Below the pieces are notes generated by a model, which worked only from the letters and a program-made list of their open reading frames with translations, was not told the DNA's origin and did not search any database. A stretch of 64,000 bases of DNA, taken from assembly GCA_002919265.1 (NCBI GenBank), contig PKEY01000051.1, positions 1-64,000 on the forward strand. Direction: 5' to 3'. Source of the DNA: Hyphomicrobiaceae bacterium. Its GTDB lineage: Bacteria > Pseudomonadota > Alphaproteobacteria > Rhizobiales > Hyphomicrobiaceae. This document shows positions 56,001-64,000 of the stretch, in pieces. The stretch's first letter is position 1. Each line of letters opens with the position of its first letter. The position numbers and the translations under genes were made by a program.

Positions 56001-56882
56001 ATGCGCTCACTTCTCTTCGTACCCGGCGACAGCGATCGCAAGCTCGCCAAGGCGCTGTCATCGGGCGCAGATGCCTTGATCCTAGATCTCGAAGACTCGG
56101 TCGCTCTCGACCGGAAGGCCGAGGCCCGCGCGATGATCCGAGATTTCATCGCGTCGGCAAAAGGGCAGGAAAAGCGGCCGCGGCTTTACGTTCGCATCAA
56201 CAGTCTCAATACGGATTTTTGGAGCGCCGACCTTGAAGGTGTCATGCCGGCAGGGCCGGACGGCATCATCCTGCCGAAGCCGCGTTCGGGGGAGGACGTG
56301 CATCGGCTATCCCTGGCGCTCGATCATGCCGAGGAAGCCGCGGGCCTGAAGCTCGGCTCGACCCGCATCATTGCGATCACCACGGAAGTTCCGATCTGCG
56401 TGCTCAACATGCCGAGCTTCATTGGCTCGAGCACGCGGCTCGAGGGCCTGACCTGGGGTGCGGAAGATCTGTCGGCGGAAATTGGCTCCACGGCTACCCG
56501 CGAGCCGAACGGCGCTCTGACGTCGCCTTATCGTTTGGCTCGCGATCTCTGCCTGTTCACGGCTGTTTCGGCGGGCGTACAGCCCATCGACACCGTGTTC
56601 ATCGACTTCCGCGACCAGGATGGCCTCAGGGCAGAGGCGGCTGCCGCGGCGCGCGACGGCTTCACCGGCAAGCTCGCCATTCATCCGGATCAAGTGGCGA
56701 TCATCAACGAGGCCTTCACGCCGAGCCAGCGTGAGATCGATCACGCACGCGACATCATCGCCATGTTCGCCGCATCCCCGGACGCGGGCGTCATCTCGCT
56801 CAACGGCCGCATGTATGACCGGCCGCATCTGACCCGCGCCGAGCGTGTGCTGGCGAGGGCAGGGCTGGCGAACAAGGAGTGA
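56001..56882 (+). CDS. CitE-like CoA ester lyase (HpcH/HpaI family)
   Basis: A 293-residue TIM-barrel lyase. The start RSLLFVPGDSDRKLAKAL, the Arg/Asp region ALILDLEDSV, the Glu in ITTEVPICVLN and the active segment LTWGAEDLSAEIG (about 149-161) match citrate lyase beta-like proteins. These enzymes cleave malyl-, citramalyl- or related CoA esters. The substrate is not determined. It forms an operon with the preceding MaoC gene. Confidence 0.9.
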   Translation: MRSLLFVPGDSDRKLAKALSSGADALILDLEDSVALDRKAEARAMIRDFIASAKGQEKRPRLYVRINSLNTDFWSADLEGVMPAGPDGIILPKPRSGEDVHRLSLALDHAEEAAGLKLGSTRIIAITTEVPICVLNMPSFIGSSTRLEGLTWGAEDLSAEIGSTATREPNGALTSPYRLARDLCLFTAVSAGVQPIDTVFIDFRDQDGLRAEAAAAARDGFTGKLAIHPDQVAIINEAFTPSQREIDHARDIIAMFAASPDAGVISLNGRMYDRPHLTRAERVLARAGLANKE

Positions 56883-56890
56883 CGTTCAGG

Positions 56891-56929
56891 GAAGGGTGCA
56901 AGAGGACTTCGTGTTTCCGAGCACCCTTC
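56891..56929. terminator. Stem-loop between convergent citE-like and flavin reductase genes
   Basis: Perfect 9-bp arms GAAGGGTGC (56891-56899) and GCACCCTTC (56921-56929) flank a 21-base loop. They fill the gap between two convergent stops, so a shared terminator is likely; neither side has a strong T-run. Confidence 0.5.
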
Positions 56930-56939
56930 AATTGTCAAA

Positions 56940-57590
56940 TCACTCCGCCGCCTTCGGCACGTCGATGAGGTTGCCTTCCTCATCCACCTTCGGACGGAAG
57001 ATCGTGAACTGAGTTTCGGGGGTCACCACCGAATAATCCATATAGCCAAGCCGCGCGATGGGGCGCATGGAGGTGGTGTCGACGAGGCCGTCCTTGATGA
57101 AGCGGTCGTCGATGTAGATGCCGACCACACGGCCAAAAACCACGAAATGGCCGGAGCCGTTGCCGTCTTCATCGGGCAGCTCGATCGTCTTCCAGTATTT
57201 GCACTCGAGGGCGACCGGGCTCTCCTTCACGCGCGGCGGACGAACAAGGCACGACGGCGCGGTCGTAAGCCCGGACAGCGAAAACTCGTCGACGCCAGGC
57301 GGCACGTCGGCGGAGGTCGTGTTCATGTGATAGCGCAGCTCCCAGGTCGCCAGTGAACAGACGAACTCGCCCGTTTCCTCGATGTTGCGCACGCTGTCTT
57401 TCTTGCCGCCGGAGCCGAACAGCACGTAGTGCGGATGGCTGCTCATCGCGTTGAAGAAGCTGTAGGGTGCGAGATTGCACACGCCGTCCTTGCTGATCGA
57501 GGAGATCCAGCCGATGGGCCGCGGCACCACCAGCGCCTTCCACGGGTCGCGCTTGAGGCCATGGTTGTTCAGCTTGGGCTCGTAGAACAC
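56940..57590 (-). CDS. Flavin reductase-like FMN-binding protein
   Basis: A 216-residue split-barrel flavoprotein of the flavin reductase-like family. VVPRPIGWISSISKDGVCNLAPYSFFNAMSS (about residues 21-51) forms the FMN-binding core. Such proteins supply reduced flavin to monooxygenases or act as reductases themselves. No monooxygenase gene is adjacent. The gap to the next gene upstream (57591-57757) is non-coding and should hold its promoter. Confidence 0.88.
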   Translation of the reverse strand: MFYEPKLNNHGLKRDPWKALVVPRPIGWISSISKDGVCNLAPYSFFNAMSSHPHYVLFGSGGKKDSVRNIEETGEFVCSLATWELRYHMNTTSADVPPGVDEFSLSGLTTAPSCLVRPPRVKESPVALECKYWKTIELPDEDGNGSGHFVVFGRVVGIYIDDRFIKDGLVDTTSMRPIARLGYMDYSVVTPETQFTIFRPKVDEEGNLIDVPKAAE

Positions 57591-57757
57591 GTGAAATCTC
57601 CTCGCTTCTTTTGGGCTGTGCTAAGCGTGGGCTTTCGCTCTGCCTCAGCTACTTCTCCAACACGTCAGCGACCTGGAGGTCTGAAGGGTTGCCTGCCCGC
57701 TATATAGGCCGCGCTTCTCCTTCTGCCGAAGGCAAGTTGATTTGGTGCCAGCGCAAC

Positions 57758-58327
57758 TCATCCCTGCCAACGGGTGACGATGTCGGACAGGGCTGGGCGC
57801 TCGCGGTCCTGCTGCTTCTCGCTCTCCGTACCAATGTAGATGAAGCCGGCGATTCGCTCGTTGTCGCCGAGGCCAAGCGCTTTCCGCACGCCAGGGCTGA
57901 AGGCGTACCACTCCGTGATCCACGAGGTGCCGTAGCCGAGCGCGTTCGCTGCAAGGCAGAGATTGAAGCAGGCGGCGCCAGTGGACAGGATCTGCTCCAG
58001 CTCTGGCACCGCAGGGTTCGGTACGATGCGCGAGATCACCGCCACCACGACGGGCGCGCGCATGAACCGGCCCCGCTCCGTTTCCAGGCGCACCGGCGAG
58101 GGTTCTTTCTCCTCGGCTGCGCAAACCTCAGCGAGCACTTCGCCGAACTTCGCGCGCGCCTCGCCCTCGAACACGATGAAGCGCCAGGGCACGAGCTTCT
58201 TGTGATCGGGCACGCGGGCGGCGGCGGTCAGAATCTTCTCCAGCTCCTCCGGGCTGGGGCCTGGCTCGCGCAGCAGCGCCGGCTTGGATGAGCGGCGCGT
58301 CAGCAGGAAGTCGATGAGAGATGGCAC
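57758..58327 (-). CDS. Nitroreductase family protein
   Basis: A 189-residue FMN-dependent reductase resembling the small RutE/YdjA type. TRRSSKPALLREPGPSPEEL and ARVPDHKKLVPWRFIVFEG form the flavin-binding start, and GYGTSWITEW the later FMN-contact region. I chose GTG 58327 because GAGG lies about 10 bases upstream and the family start fits. The reading frame happens to remain open far upstream, across the divergent gene, but that part has no reductase features. Confidence 0.9.
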   Translation of the reverse strand: MPSLIDFLLTRRSSKPALLREPGPSPEELEKILTAAARVPDHKKLVPWRFIVFEGEARAKFGEVLAEVCAAEEKEPSPVRLETERGRFMRAPVVVAVISRIVPNPAVPELEQILSTGAACFNLCLAANALGYGTSWITEWYAFSPGVRKALGLGDNERIAGFIYIGTESEKQQDRERPALSDIVTRWQG

Positions 58328-58427
58328 TGTGCGTGACCTCGTGTAGCCAGTGTCGGTTGGGTCCTCGCTATCGCAATTCGTATTGCGGTACAATCGGCGG
58401 GCAGAGAGCGCGGAGGTCAACCGGGAA

Positions 58428-60449
58428 ATGTTGCGCGGAGTTTCAGGCATGCTGCGGTGGGGGCATCGGCGCGCGGGGAATGCGGTGCTGACGGCTTTCG
58501 CCGTGGCTGTGGCGGCGATGACGGCGGCTGTTTCGCAGCACGCTCTAGCCCAGACGCCGCCACCGCGCACGCAGATCATTGTCGACGGCTCCGGCTCCAT
58601 GTGGGGGAAGATTCCGGGCGACTCTGCCGCCAAGTTCGTTCTGGCGCGCGAGGCGTTGCGGCAGATCCTGCCGGCGCTCGATCGCACGGCGGAGGTGGGG
58701 CTCGTGCTTTTCGGCCATCGTCGGCGCGGCGACTGCTCAGATGTGGAGCAGGCCGTTTCGGTCCGGCCGCTCGATCCGGCGCGGTTGTTGGCGCCTCTGG
58801 ACGCTCTCAATCCGAAAGGACGCGGACCGCTCACGCTGGCGATGGTAGCGGCGGCGGACGTCCTGCCCAACGATGAGGGCAGGGCGAGCCTGATCCTCAT
58901 CCACGATGACTTCGATAATTGCCAGGCTGATCCGTGCCAGATCGCGGGCGAGCTGCACCGCGCGCGGCCGAACCTGGCTGTGCACGTGGTGAGCATCGGC
59001 GCGAAACCGGAGGACGCGGAGCGCATGGCCTGCGTGCCACGCATCACGGGGGGCCGGCACTTTGTCGTAACCGACGCGTCCGAAGTCGGGCCTGCCATCG
59101 CCGAGGCGCTGCGGCTGGCGACACTTGCGCAGCCCCCGGTGCTCAACGTGCCGGCGCCGCGGGCGGCCACGCGCGATATGCTGGGCCCGCCGGGGCTACG
59201 GCTGTCGGCTGTTCTGGGAGAAGGCAACGAGCCACTTGCCGAGCCGCTAACCTGGCGCATTTTTCGGGAAGGACAGGAGGCTTCGGGTCCGATCGCGGAG
59301 ATAACGGACGTGTCTCCACATGTGCCACTGGAGCCGGGTAAGTACGTGGTCGAAGCATCCCGTGATCTCGTCACCGCACGGCAGACAGTGGAGGTTGCGG
59401 AAAGGCGCGCGACGCCGGTGAATGTGCAACTCGAGGCCGGGATCATTCAGCTTCCGGGAAAACCTTCCGCCGGTGAGAGTGAAGAAGGTCCATCTGCTTC
59501 CGTCGTCAGCCTTGTGGCAGAGGGCGAGGGTGCAGGGGAAGCGAGCCGCGTCGTATGGGTGGGCCCTGCTGAAGCGCAGGAGCTGTTGGTCCCGCCGGGC
59601 ACTTATCGTGTCATTCTTCAGGACGGGGCCTACCGCGCCGAGCGCAGCATTGTCGTCCCGAGCGGCAGTCGTGGCGCGCCCCCGCTGGCGACGGGCGTAG
59701 GGCAGATCCGGGCCGAGGCAAAGGACCATCTCGGGGCGGAAGATCCGGCCGAAGGCGTGCTGTTCTTCGTGCAGGAGGATGATCCGTCGGCACCAGACGG
59801 CCGGCGGGAGGTGGCGCGTTCGGCAGCGGCCCAGGCGCAGTTCGCTTTGCCTGCGGGGACCTATCACCTCGTTGCGCGGAAAGGCCCTGCCGAAGTGCGC
59901 GAGGTGGTGGCGCTGAGAGCCGGCGATGATGTGGCCCGCACGCTGGATCTTAAGCTTGCGCGCCTTTCCCTCTCTGCTCAGCTCGCGGGCGCGACCGATC
60001 TCTCGGCCACGGACATTACGTGGCGGGTCGTCCGCCTGGAGGACGATGAGAGAGGTGAGGTCGCGCGCTCCGTCGAGGCGAATCCAGAGCTGCAGCTTCC
60101 CGCGGGGAAATACCGTGTTGAAGCCCGACTGGGTCGGCTCAATGCTGTGGCCAGCCGGGAGGTTACCCTGACCGAGGGCAGCACTGAACATCTCACATTG
60201 CGGCCCGATGCGGCGGAGCTTCACCTGCGTTTGGCGCACGGCGGCCTTCCGCTCAGCGGGGGCGACGTGTTCTGGGAAATCCGCGATAGGGCAGGGCAGG
60301 TCGTCTGGCGGACGATGGAGTCGGAGCCGCGGGCTTTCCTTGCACCGGGCAGGTATATCGTTCGCGCAGAGCTGCGAGAGCGTCAGCTCGAACAGGCAGT
60401 AGACCTCAATTCAGGTGACAAGCGAGTTGTGGATCTGACGCTCGAATGA
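58428..60449 (+). CDS. Secreted von Willebrand factor A protein with five tandem repeats
   Basis: A 673-residue exported protein. A signal peptide ends near HALAQ (residue 42). The VWA domain (about 48-225) has the metal site DGSGSMW (DxSxS) and Asp in LIHDDFDNC. Five repeats of about 80-90 residues follow, each with a pattern like PAGxYxVxA...VxLxxG...L. GGAGGTCAACCGGGAA precedes ATG 58428. The next gene carries three copies of the same repeat. A role in extracellular binding or envelope integrity is inferred; no known partner is present. Confidence 0.85.
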   Translation: MLRGVSGMLRWGHRRAGNAVLTAFAVAVAAMTAAVSQHALAQTPPPRTQIIVDGSGSMWGKIPGDSAAKFVLAREALRQILPALDRTAEVGLVLFGHRRRGDCSDVEQAVSVRPLDPARLLAPLDALNPKGRGPLTLAMVAAADVLPNDEGRASLILIHDDFDNCQADPCQIAGELHRARPNLAVHVVSIGAKPEDAERMACVPRITGGRHFVVTDASEVGPAIAEALRLATLAQPPVLNVPAPRAATRDMLGPPGLRLSAVLGEGNEPLAEPLTWRIFREGQEASGPIAEITDVSPHVPLEPGKYVVEASRDLVTARQTVEVAERRATPVNVQLEAGIIQLPGKPSAGESEEGPSASVVSLVAEGEGAGEASRVVWVGPAEAQELLVPPGTYRVILQDGAYRAERSIVVPSGSRGAPPLATGVGQIRAEAKDHLGAEDPAEGVLFFVQEDDPSAPDGRREVARSAAAQAQFALPAGTYHLVARKGPAEVREVVALRAGDDVARTLDLKLARLSLSAQLAGATDLSATDITWRVVRLEDDERGEVARSVEANPELQLPAGKYRVEARLGRLNAVASREVTLTEGSTEHLTLRPDAAELHLRLAHGGLPLSGGDVFWEIRDRAGQVVWRTMESEPRAFLAPGRYIVRAELRERQLEQAVDLNSGDKRVVDLTLE

Positions 60450-60511
60450 CCACAATCAGCAGCTATATCAGCGGGCTGAAATCTCACATCTCGCGATCAC
60501 GGGGGTGGTGA

Positions 60512-61498
60512 ATGCACGCGATCCTAGCGTGGTTGTTGGCGATTGCGGCCGTGCTGGCATTGCCGCCTGCTGCTGGCGCTCAGCCTCAGCCGCCGGCCAC
60601 GTCAAGCTGGGATGTCAACACCCAGCCCATGGGGATTCCCCAGGACCTGTTGCTGCCGGCGCCGAACACGACGGTCATTCCCTGGACACCATCCACCACG
60701 CCGGACAGAAAGTCGGGCAACGCATCAGGCGAGTCCCAGGTAACCCTCGTCGCGCTCCTCACGCAGGATGGGCAGCGCATCGAATCCGGCCTCGTCTGGC
60801 GCGTCTATAAGAAGGATGAAAACGCCAGCGGACCAGGGAGCAACCGGCTCATCCTGACGCGTCGCGAAGCGAGCCCCGTTTTAAAGTTGGACCCCGGCGA
60901 TTACTTCGTGAACGCCGCGTTCGGCCGGGCCCACCTCACGCGCCGCATCACCGTGAAGCCAGGCGAGCAGACGGTCGAGCAGTTCGTTCTCAACGCTGGC
61001 GGTCTGCGGGTTACCGCGTTGGTGAACGATGGAGAAACGGCACCACCCAATACCGTGACCTTCGACGTCTACTCGGATGAGCGCGACCAGTTCGGTAATC
61101 GCACGCTCATCATGGAGGATGCCCGGCCCGGAGTGATCATCCGCCTTAACTCAGGCATCTACCATATTGAGTCGACCTATGGCGACGCCAACTCGCGGGT
61201 GAGCACGGATGTGACGGTGGAGGCCGGGAAGCTTACGGAGGCGACGCTCAAGCACTCCGCGGCCAAGGTTACCTTCAAGCTGGTACGCCAGGCGGGTGGC
61301 GAGGCGTTAGCCGATACGCAGTGGAGCATCCTCGACGAGGGTGGCGGGGTCGTAAAAGAAAGCGTCGGTGCCTTGCCGGTCCATACGCTGGCGCCCGGCA
61401 AATACACCGTGACCGCACGATCCGCCGGACAAGTCTTTCGCCGGGACTTCTCGGTTGAACGCGGCGAAATCGCCGAGGTGGAGGTGGTGATGCAGTGA
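60512..61498 (+). CDS. Secreted repeat protein, partner of the VWA protein
   Basis: A 328-residue protein with a signal peptide (LAWLLAIAAVLALPPAAGA, cleavage near residue 23). After a Pro/Thr-rich linker, three repeats of about 80-90 residues (beginning near 72, 170 and 262) resemble those of the preceding VWA protein, for example LAPGKYTVTARSAGQVF here and LAPGRYIVRAELRERQL there. I recognise no named domain. GGGGGTGG precedes the ATG. It lies 62 bp after the VWA gene and is probably co-transcribed. Confidence 0.8.
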   Translation: MHAILAWLLAIAAVLALPPAAGAQPQPPATSSWDVNTQPMGIPQDLLLPAPNTTVIPWTPSTTPDRKSGNASGESQVTLVALLTQDGQRIESGLVWRVYKKDENASGPGSNRLILTRREASPVLKLDPGDYFVNAAFGRAHLTRRITVKPGEQTVEQFVLNAGGLRVTALVNDGETAPPNTVTFDVYSDERDQFGNRTLIMEDARPGVIIRLNSGIYHIESTYGDANSRVSTDVTVEAGKLTEATLKHSAAKVTFKLVRQAGGEALADTQWSILDEGGGVVKESVGALPVHTLAPGKYTVTARSAGQVFRRDFSVERGEIAEVEVVMQ

Positions 61499-61504
61499 CA
61501 TCCG

Positions 61505-62545
61505 CTAGCGGAAGGGCGGCGCCTGCATCAGTCCGCCTTGGGACCACAGATTGTTGATCTGCCGTTCGAGCTTGAGCGCCGAGTTTTTCCCGAGGTTTCG
61601 CTCGAAGATCTCGCCGTAATTGCCGACCTGCTGGATGGCGTCGTAGGCCCAGGTCCGCGAGAGGCCCAGCGACGCTCCGAGGTCACCTTCCGTACCCAAG
61701 AGCCTCCGGACCTCAACGAAGTTCGAGGCCTTGGCAGATTCGACATTTGAGCTGGTGATGCCGTACTCCTCGGCGGTTAACAGGGCAAAAAGAACCCACC
61801 GGATGATGCCGAACCATTGCGGATCGTCTTGGCGCACCGCTGGCCCACGCGGCTCTTTCGACAGAACCTCCGGAAGAAACTGGTGCTCATCAGGGTCTGG
61901 AAGGGTGGTGCGTGTTAGAGCCAACGTCGACATGTCAGCGCTCAGCGCCATGCAGCGCTTGTTGGCATAGCCCTGCACAGCCTGATCCCAGCTGTCGGAG
62001 GCAACCAGCGTAAAGCGCATGCCGCGATGGCCAAAGAATTCCCGTACGTTTTGTTGCGCGGGGCCGTTGGCGAGCAGGCAGATGCTCGCGCCGCTGAGTT
62101 CGAGAACGCTCGTGATCCCTTGCGAGCGCCGGACCATCATGGCCTGGCCATCGTAGAACAGTGTGTCGACGAACTTGATGCCGAGATCCATGTCGCGGCT
62201 CAGCGTCCACGTCGCGCTGCGTGCCAGCAGATCGACATCACCGGATCTCAGGGCAGCAAATCGTTCTGCCGCTGGCAGAGAGCGGAATTTCACCGCAGAC
62301 TTATCTCCAAAGATCGCCGCGGCCACAGCCGCGCAGAAATCTACCTCAAGACCTGACCACCGGCCTTGCTCGTCGACGTGAGAGAAACCGAGCGGACCAT
62401 CGGCGACACCGCAGAGAAGATGTCCGCGGCTCCTTACGTCATCAAGTGTCGCCGCTTCGGCTGTCGCCGAGGCCCCAAGAGTAAGAAGAACACCGGCAAC
62501 CGCGCCGATGACGCGGCGTACCGTCTTCACGGCCAGGGAAATCAT
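61505..62545 (-). CDS. Amino-acid ABC transporter substrate-binding protein (AapJ-like)
   Basis: A periplasmic binding protein of about 346 residues, SBP_bac_3 fold. A signal peptide (RRVIGAVAGVLLTLGASATAEA) leads to ATLDDVRSRGHLLCGV, GFSHVDEQGRWSGLEVDFC and the ligand-loop RSATWTLSRD, matching the general L-amino-acid binding protein AapJ group. ATG 62545 is chosen; a GTG at 62581 is in frame. No permease or ATPase gene is in the window, so its transporter lies elsewhere or beyond reach. Confidence 0.85.
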   Translation of the reverse strand: MISLAVKTVRRVIGAVAGVLLTLGASATAEAATLDDVRSRGHLLCGVADGPLGFSHVDEQGRWSGLEVDFCAAVAAAIFGDKSAVKFRSLPAAERFAALRSGDVDLLARSATWTLSRDMDLGIKFVDTLFYDGQAMMVRRSQGITSVLELSGASICLLANGPAQQNVREFFGHRGMRFTLVASDSWDQAVQGYANKRCMALSADMSTLALTRTTLPDPDEHQFLPEVLSKEPRGPAVRQDDPQWFGIIRWVLFALLTAEEYGITSSNVESAKASNFVEVRRLLGTEGDLGASLGLSRTWAYDAIQQVGNYGEIFERNLGKNSALKLERQINNLWSQGGLMQAPPFR

Positions 62546-62640
62546 GACAATCAGGTTTGCGAAAGTCCGTACTGACAACACCCCGGGTACTTACCTAGGG
62601 CATCCGAGGTAACATGGTTCTTGGGTCACCGCCTCTTTGG

Positions 62641-63807
62641 TCACACAGGCATGGCGGTCTCCACCAGCCTGACCCAATAGGAGACACCGACGGGAATGGC
62701 CTCGTCGTTGAAGTCATAGGCGGGGTGATGCAGGCCTGCGCTGTCACCATTGCCGAGGAAGATGAAGGCGCCGGGCCGCGCTTCCAGCAGGAACGAGAAA
62801 TCCTCGCCTCCCATCACTGGAGGTACGCTGAAGTCGACGTTTTCTTCGCCCACGACCTGGGCCGCAACGGCCGCCGCGAACTTTGCCTGCTTCTCGTGAT
62901 TGCGTGTGACTGGATAATCCCGGCGATAGATGACTTCTGCCGTCGCGCCAAAAGCCGTGGCCGTCGATTGAACGACCTCTTTGATACGCTTTTCCAACAA
63001 ATCCCGCACTTCAGGCTTCAGCGAGCGGGCCGTTCCGGTAAGCTTCGCCTGTGCCGGGATGACATTCTGCGCGTCGCCGGCGTGGAACATGCAAATCGAC
63101 ACGACGCCTGACTCCAGCGGATCCACGTTGCGCGAAACAATGGACTGCAGCGCCGTGATGACGTGGGAGCCCACAAGCACCGTGTCGACACATTGATGCG
63201 GCTTTGCGGCGTGGCCGCCGACGCCGTCGATCGTGATGTAGACCCGATCGGAAGAAGCCATCAGAGGGCCGGGCCGCAGCGCGAACTGGCCCACCGGCAG
63301 GCCGGGTTGATTGTGAATCCCGTAGACTTCCTGAATACCGAACCGATCGAGAAGGCCGTCCTCGATCATCGCTTTCGCGCCGGCGCCGCCTTCCTCTGCA
63401 GGCTGAAAGATCAAGACAACGGTGCCATCGAAATTGCGCGTTTCGCAGAGATAGCGCGCCGCGCCGAGCAGCATTGTCGTGTGACCATCGTGCCCGCAGG
63501 CATGCATGCGGCCGGGAACGGTCGAAGCATACGGCGCGCCTGTCGCCTCCTGAATGGGGAGCGCGTCCATATCCGCGCGCAGACCAATCACCTTGCCGGA
63601 GGTGTTCGTCCGGCCACGAATGACGCCGACCACACCCGTGCGACCGATGCCCGGCACCACCTCATCGCAGCCCCAAGCCTTGAGCTTTTCCGCCACGATG
63701 CCGGCTGTCCGATGCACCTCGTAAAGAAGCTCAGGGTGTGCATGGAAGTCGCGTCGCAGCTCCGTAAGCTCCTGCTGCATCGCCGCGACTCGGTTCACGA
63801 TCGGCAT
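62641..63807 (-). CDS. M20 family amidohydrolase (hippurate hydrolase-like)
   Basis: A 388-residue metallo-amidohydrolase. The binuclear metal site is visible in GLRADMDALPI, HACGHDGHTTMLLG and FQPAEEGGAGA (about residues 74-142), with the dimerisation domain (about 185-300) and the last ligand region HHPAYDFND near the C-terminus. It may hydrolyse N-acyl amino acids such as hippurate. AGGGAG precedes the ATG. It lies 95 bp upstream of the AapJ-like gene on the same strand, suggesting uptake and hydrolysis of amino-acid conjugates. Confidence 0.92.
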   Translation of the reverse strand: MPIVNRVAAMQQELTELRRDFHAHPELLYEVHRTAGIVAEKLKAWGCDEVVPGIGRTGVVGVIRGRTNTSGKVIGLRADMDALPIQEATGAPYASTVPGRMHACGHDGHTTMLLGAARYLCETRNFDGTVVLIFQPAEEGGAGAKAMIEDGLLDRFGIQEVYGIHNQPGLPVGQFALRPGPLMASSDRVYITIDGVGGHAAKPHQCVDTVLVGSHVITALQSIVSRNVDPLESGVVSICMFHAGDAQNVIPAQAKLTGTARSLKPEVRDLLEKRIKEVVQSTATAFGATAEVIYRRDYPVTRNHEKQAKFAAAVAAQVVGEENVDFSVPPVMGGEDFSFLLEARPGAFIFLGNGDSAGLHHPAYDFNDEAIPVGVSYWVRLVETAMPV

Positions 63808-64000
63808 GGTTCGGTGGTCTCCCTCTGAACGGACTGGCGTCTGGCGCGCCTCGATTGCTGATTTTCTTCGAACCTAGACTGATTGCGCGGCTCGGACAAA
63901 TGCGACGGAGGGCCGTCAAAATCCCGGAACTGCTACAACTTGCGATAGCGTAGTCACGCCCGGCCGCGACGCGTGGGACGCATGACATCAAAGGGTGAAG
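63808..64000. other. Right-end non-coding stretch
   Basis: Upstream region of the M20 gene, 193 bp to the window edge. It should contain that gene's promoter. I see no supportable gene here. Confidence 0.5.

Noticed and set aside
58328..59446. Upstream extension of the nitroreductase reading frame, which stays open to 59446
   Set aside because: It crosses the divergent VWA gene, lacks family features, and GTG 58327 has a suitable ribosome-binding site and the family start.
1..64000. tRNA or rRNA genes, insertion sequences, prophage, CRISPR arrays
   Set aside because: I scanned the intergenic stretches for cloverleaf-like sequence, transposases, terminal inverted repeats and regular spaced repeats and saw none; a dedicated tRNA search would be decisive for tRNAs.

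Overview
The window is about 64 kb of high-GC DNA from an alphaproteobacterium, almost certainly of the order Hyphomicrobiales (Rhizobiales). The basis is gene content and order: dgt, argS, a SPOR-domain protein, nagZ, scpA, scpB, tatA, tatB, tatC, serS and surE run in one direction, an arrangement typical of that order. The genus cannot be fixed from the sequence. I see about 60 protein genes, nearly all intact. I see no tRNA or rRNA gene, insertion sequence, prophage or CRISPR array. The left edge cuts through uvrA.

Layout. 1-3.6 kb: uvrA (partial), a DUF442 rhodanese-like protein and an Lrp/AsnC regulator. 3.7-8.4 kb: a three-gene molybdoenzyme operon that best fits the cytoplasmic sulfite dehydrogenase SoeABC, preceded by a perfect inverted repeat. 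8.5-11.4 kb: epmB and epmA divergent from efp, a complete core for beta-lysylation of elongation factor P. 11.5-25 kb: erpA and the conserved housekeeping run from dgt to surE, with an orphan ABC ATPase inserted between scpB and tatA. 25-28.3 kb: a tightly coupled four-gene operon (zinc-type dehydrogenase, degenerate 6-pyruvoyltetrahydropterin-synthase homologue, glycosyltransferase, methyltransferase) with no obvious known product. 28.4-32 kb: divergent from it, the glucan glucosyltransferase gene mdoH overlaps an FkbM methyltransferase gene and an unknown secreted protein gene. 32-34 kb: a BrnTA toxin-antitoxin pair and a lone TRAP binding protein. 34-40 kb: class II DAHP synthase, nadE, an RMD1/YagE-family membrane protein and a glutamyl-tRNA synthetase.

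39.8-48.1 kb is a long minus-strand run: carboxymuconolactone decarboxylase-like protein, SDR dehydrogenase, DUF2076 protein, D-threonine-aldolase-like enzyme, a small conserved protein, then coxG-coxM-coxL-coxS of a form II (AYRGAGR) CO-dehydrogenase-like enzyme. 48.4-51.2 kb looks accessory: a four-helix membrane protein carrying a primase-type winged helix, a 666-bp non-coding stretch with three near-consensus DnaA boxes, and a peptidoglycan-binding-domain protein. 51-55.5 kb: UDP-glucose dehydrogenase, KDG kinase, KDPG aldolase, cutA and nadK. 55.5-57.6 kb: a MaoC/CitE pair and a flavin reductase. 57.7-61.5 kb: a nitroreductase, and two secreted proteins (one with a von Willebrand A domain) that share a tandem repeat. 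The right end has an AapJ-type amino-acid-binding protein and an M20 amidohydrolase.

The strongest candidate for an undescribed system is the 25-32 kb divergent locus. On one side is a pterin-synthase-like protein that has lost most known catalytic residues, coupled to a glycosyltransferase and a methyltransferase. On the other is a glucan synthase coupled to a second methyltransferase and an unknown exported protein. The repeat-containing VWA pair and the membrane-primase/DnaA-box region are next.
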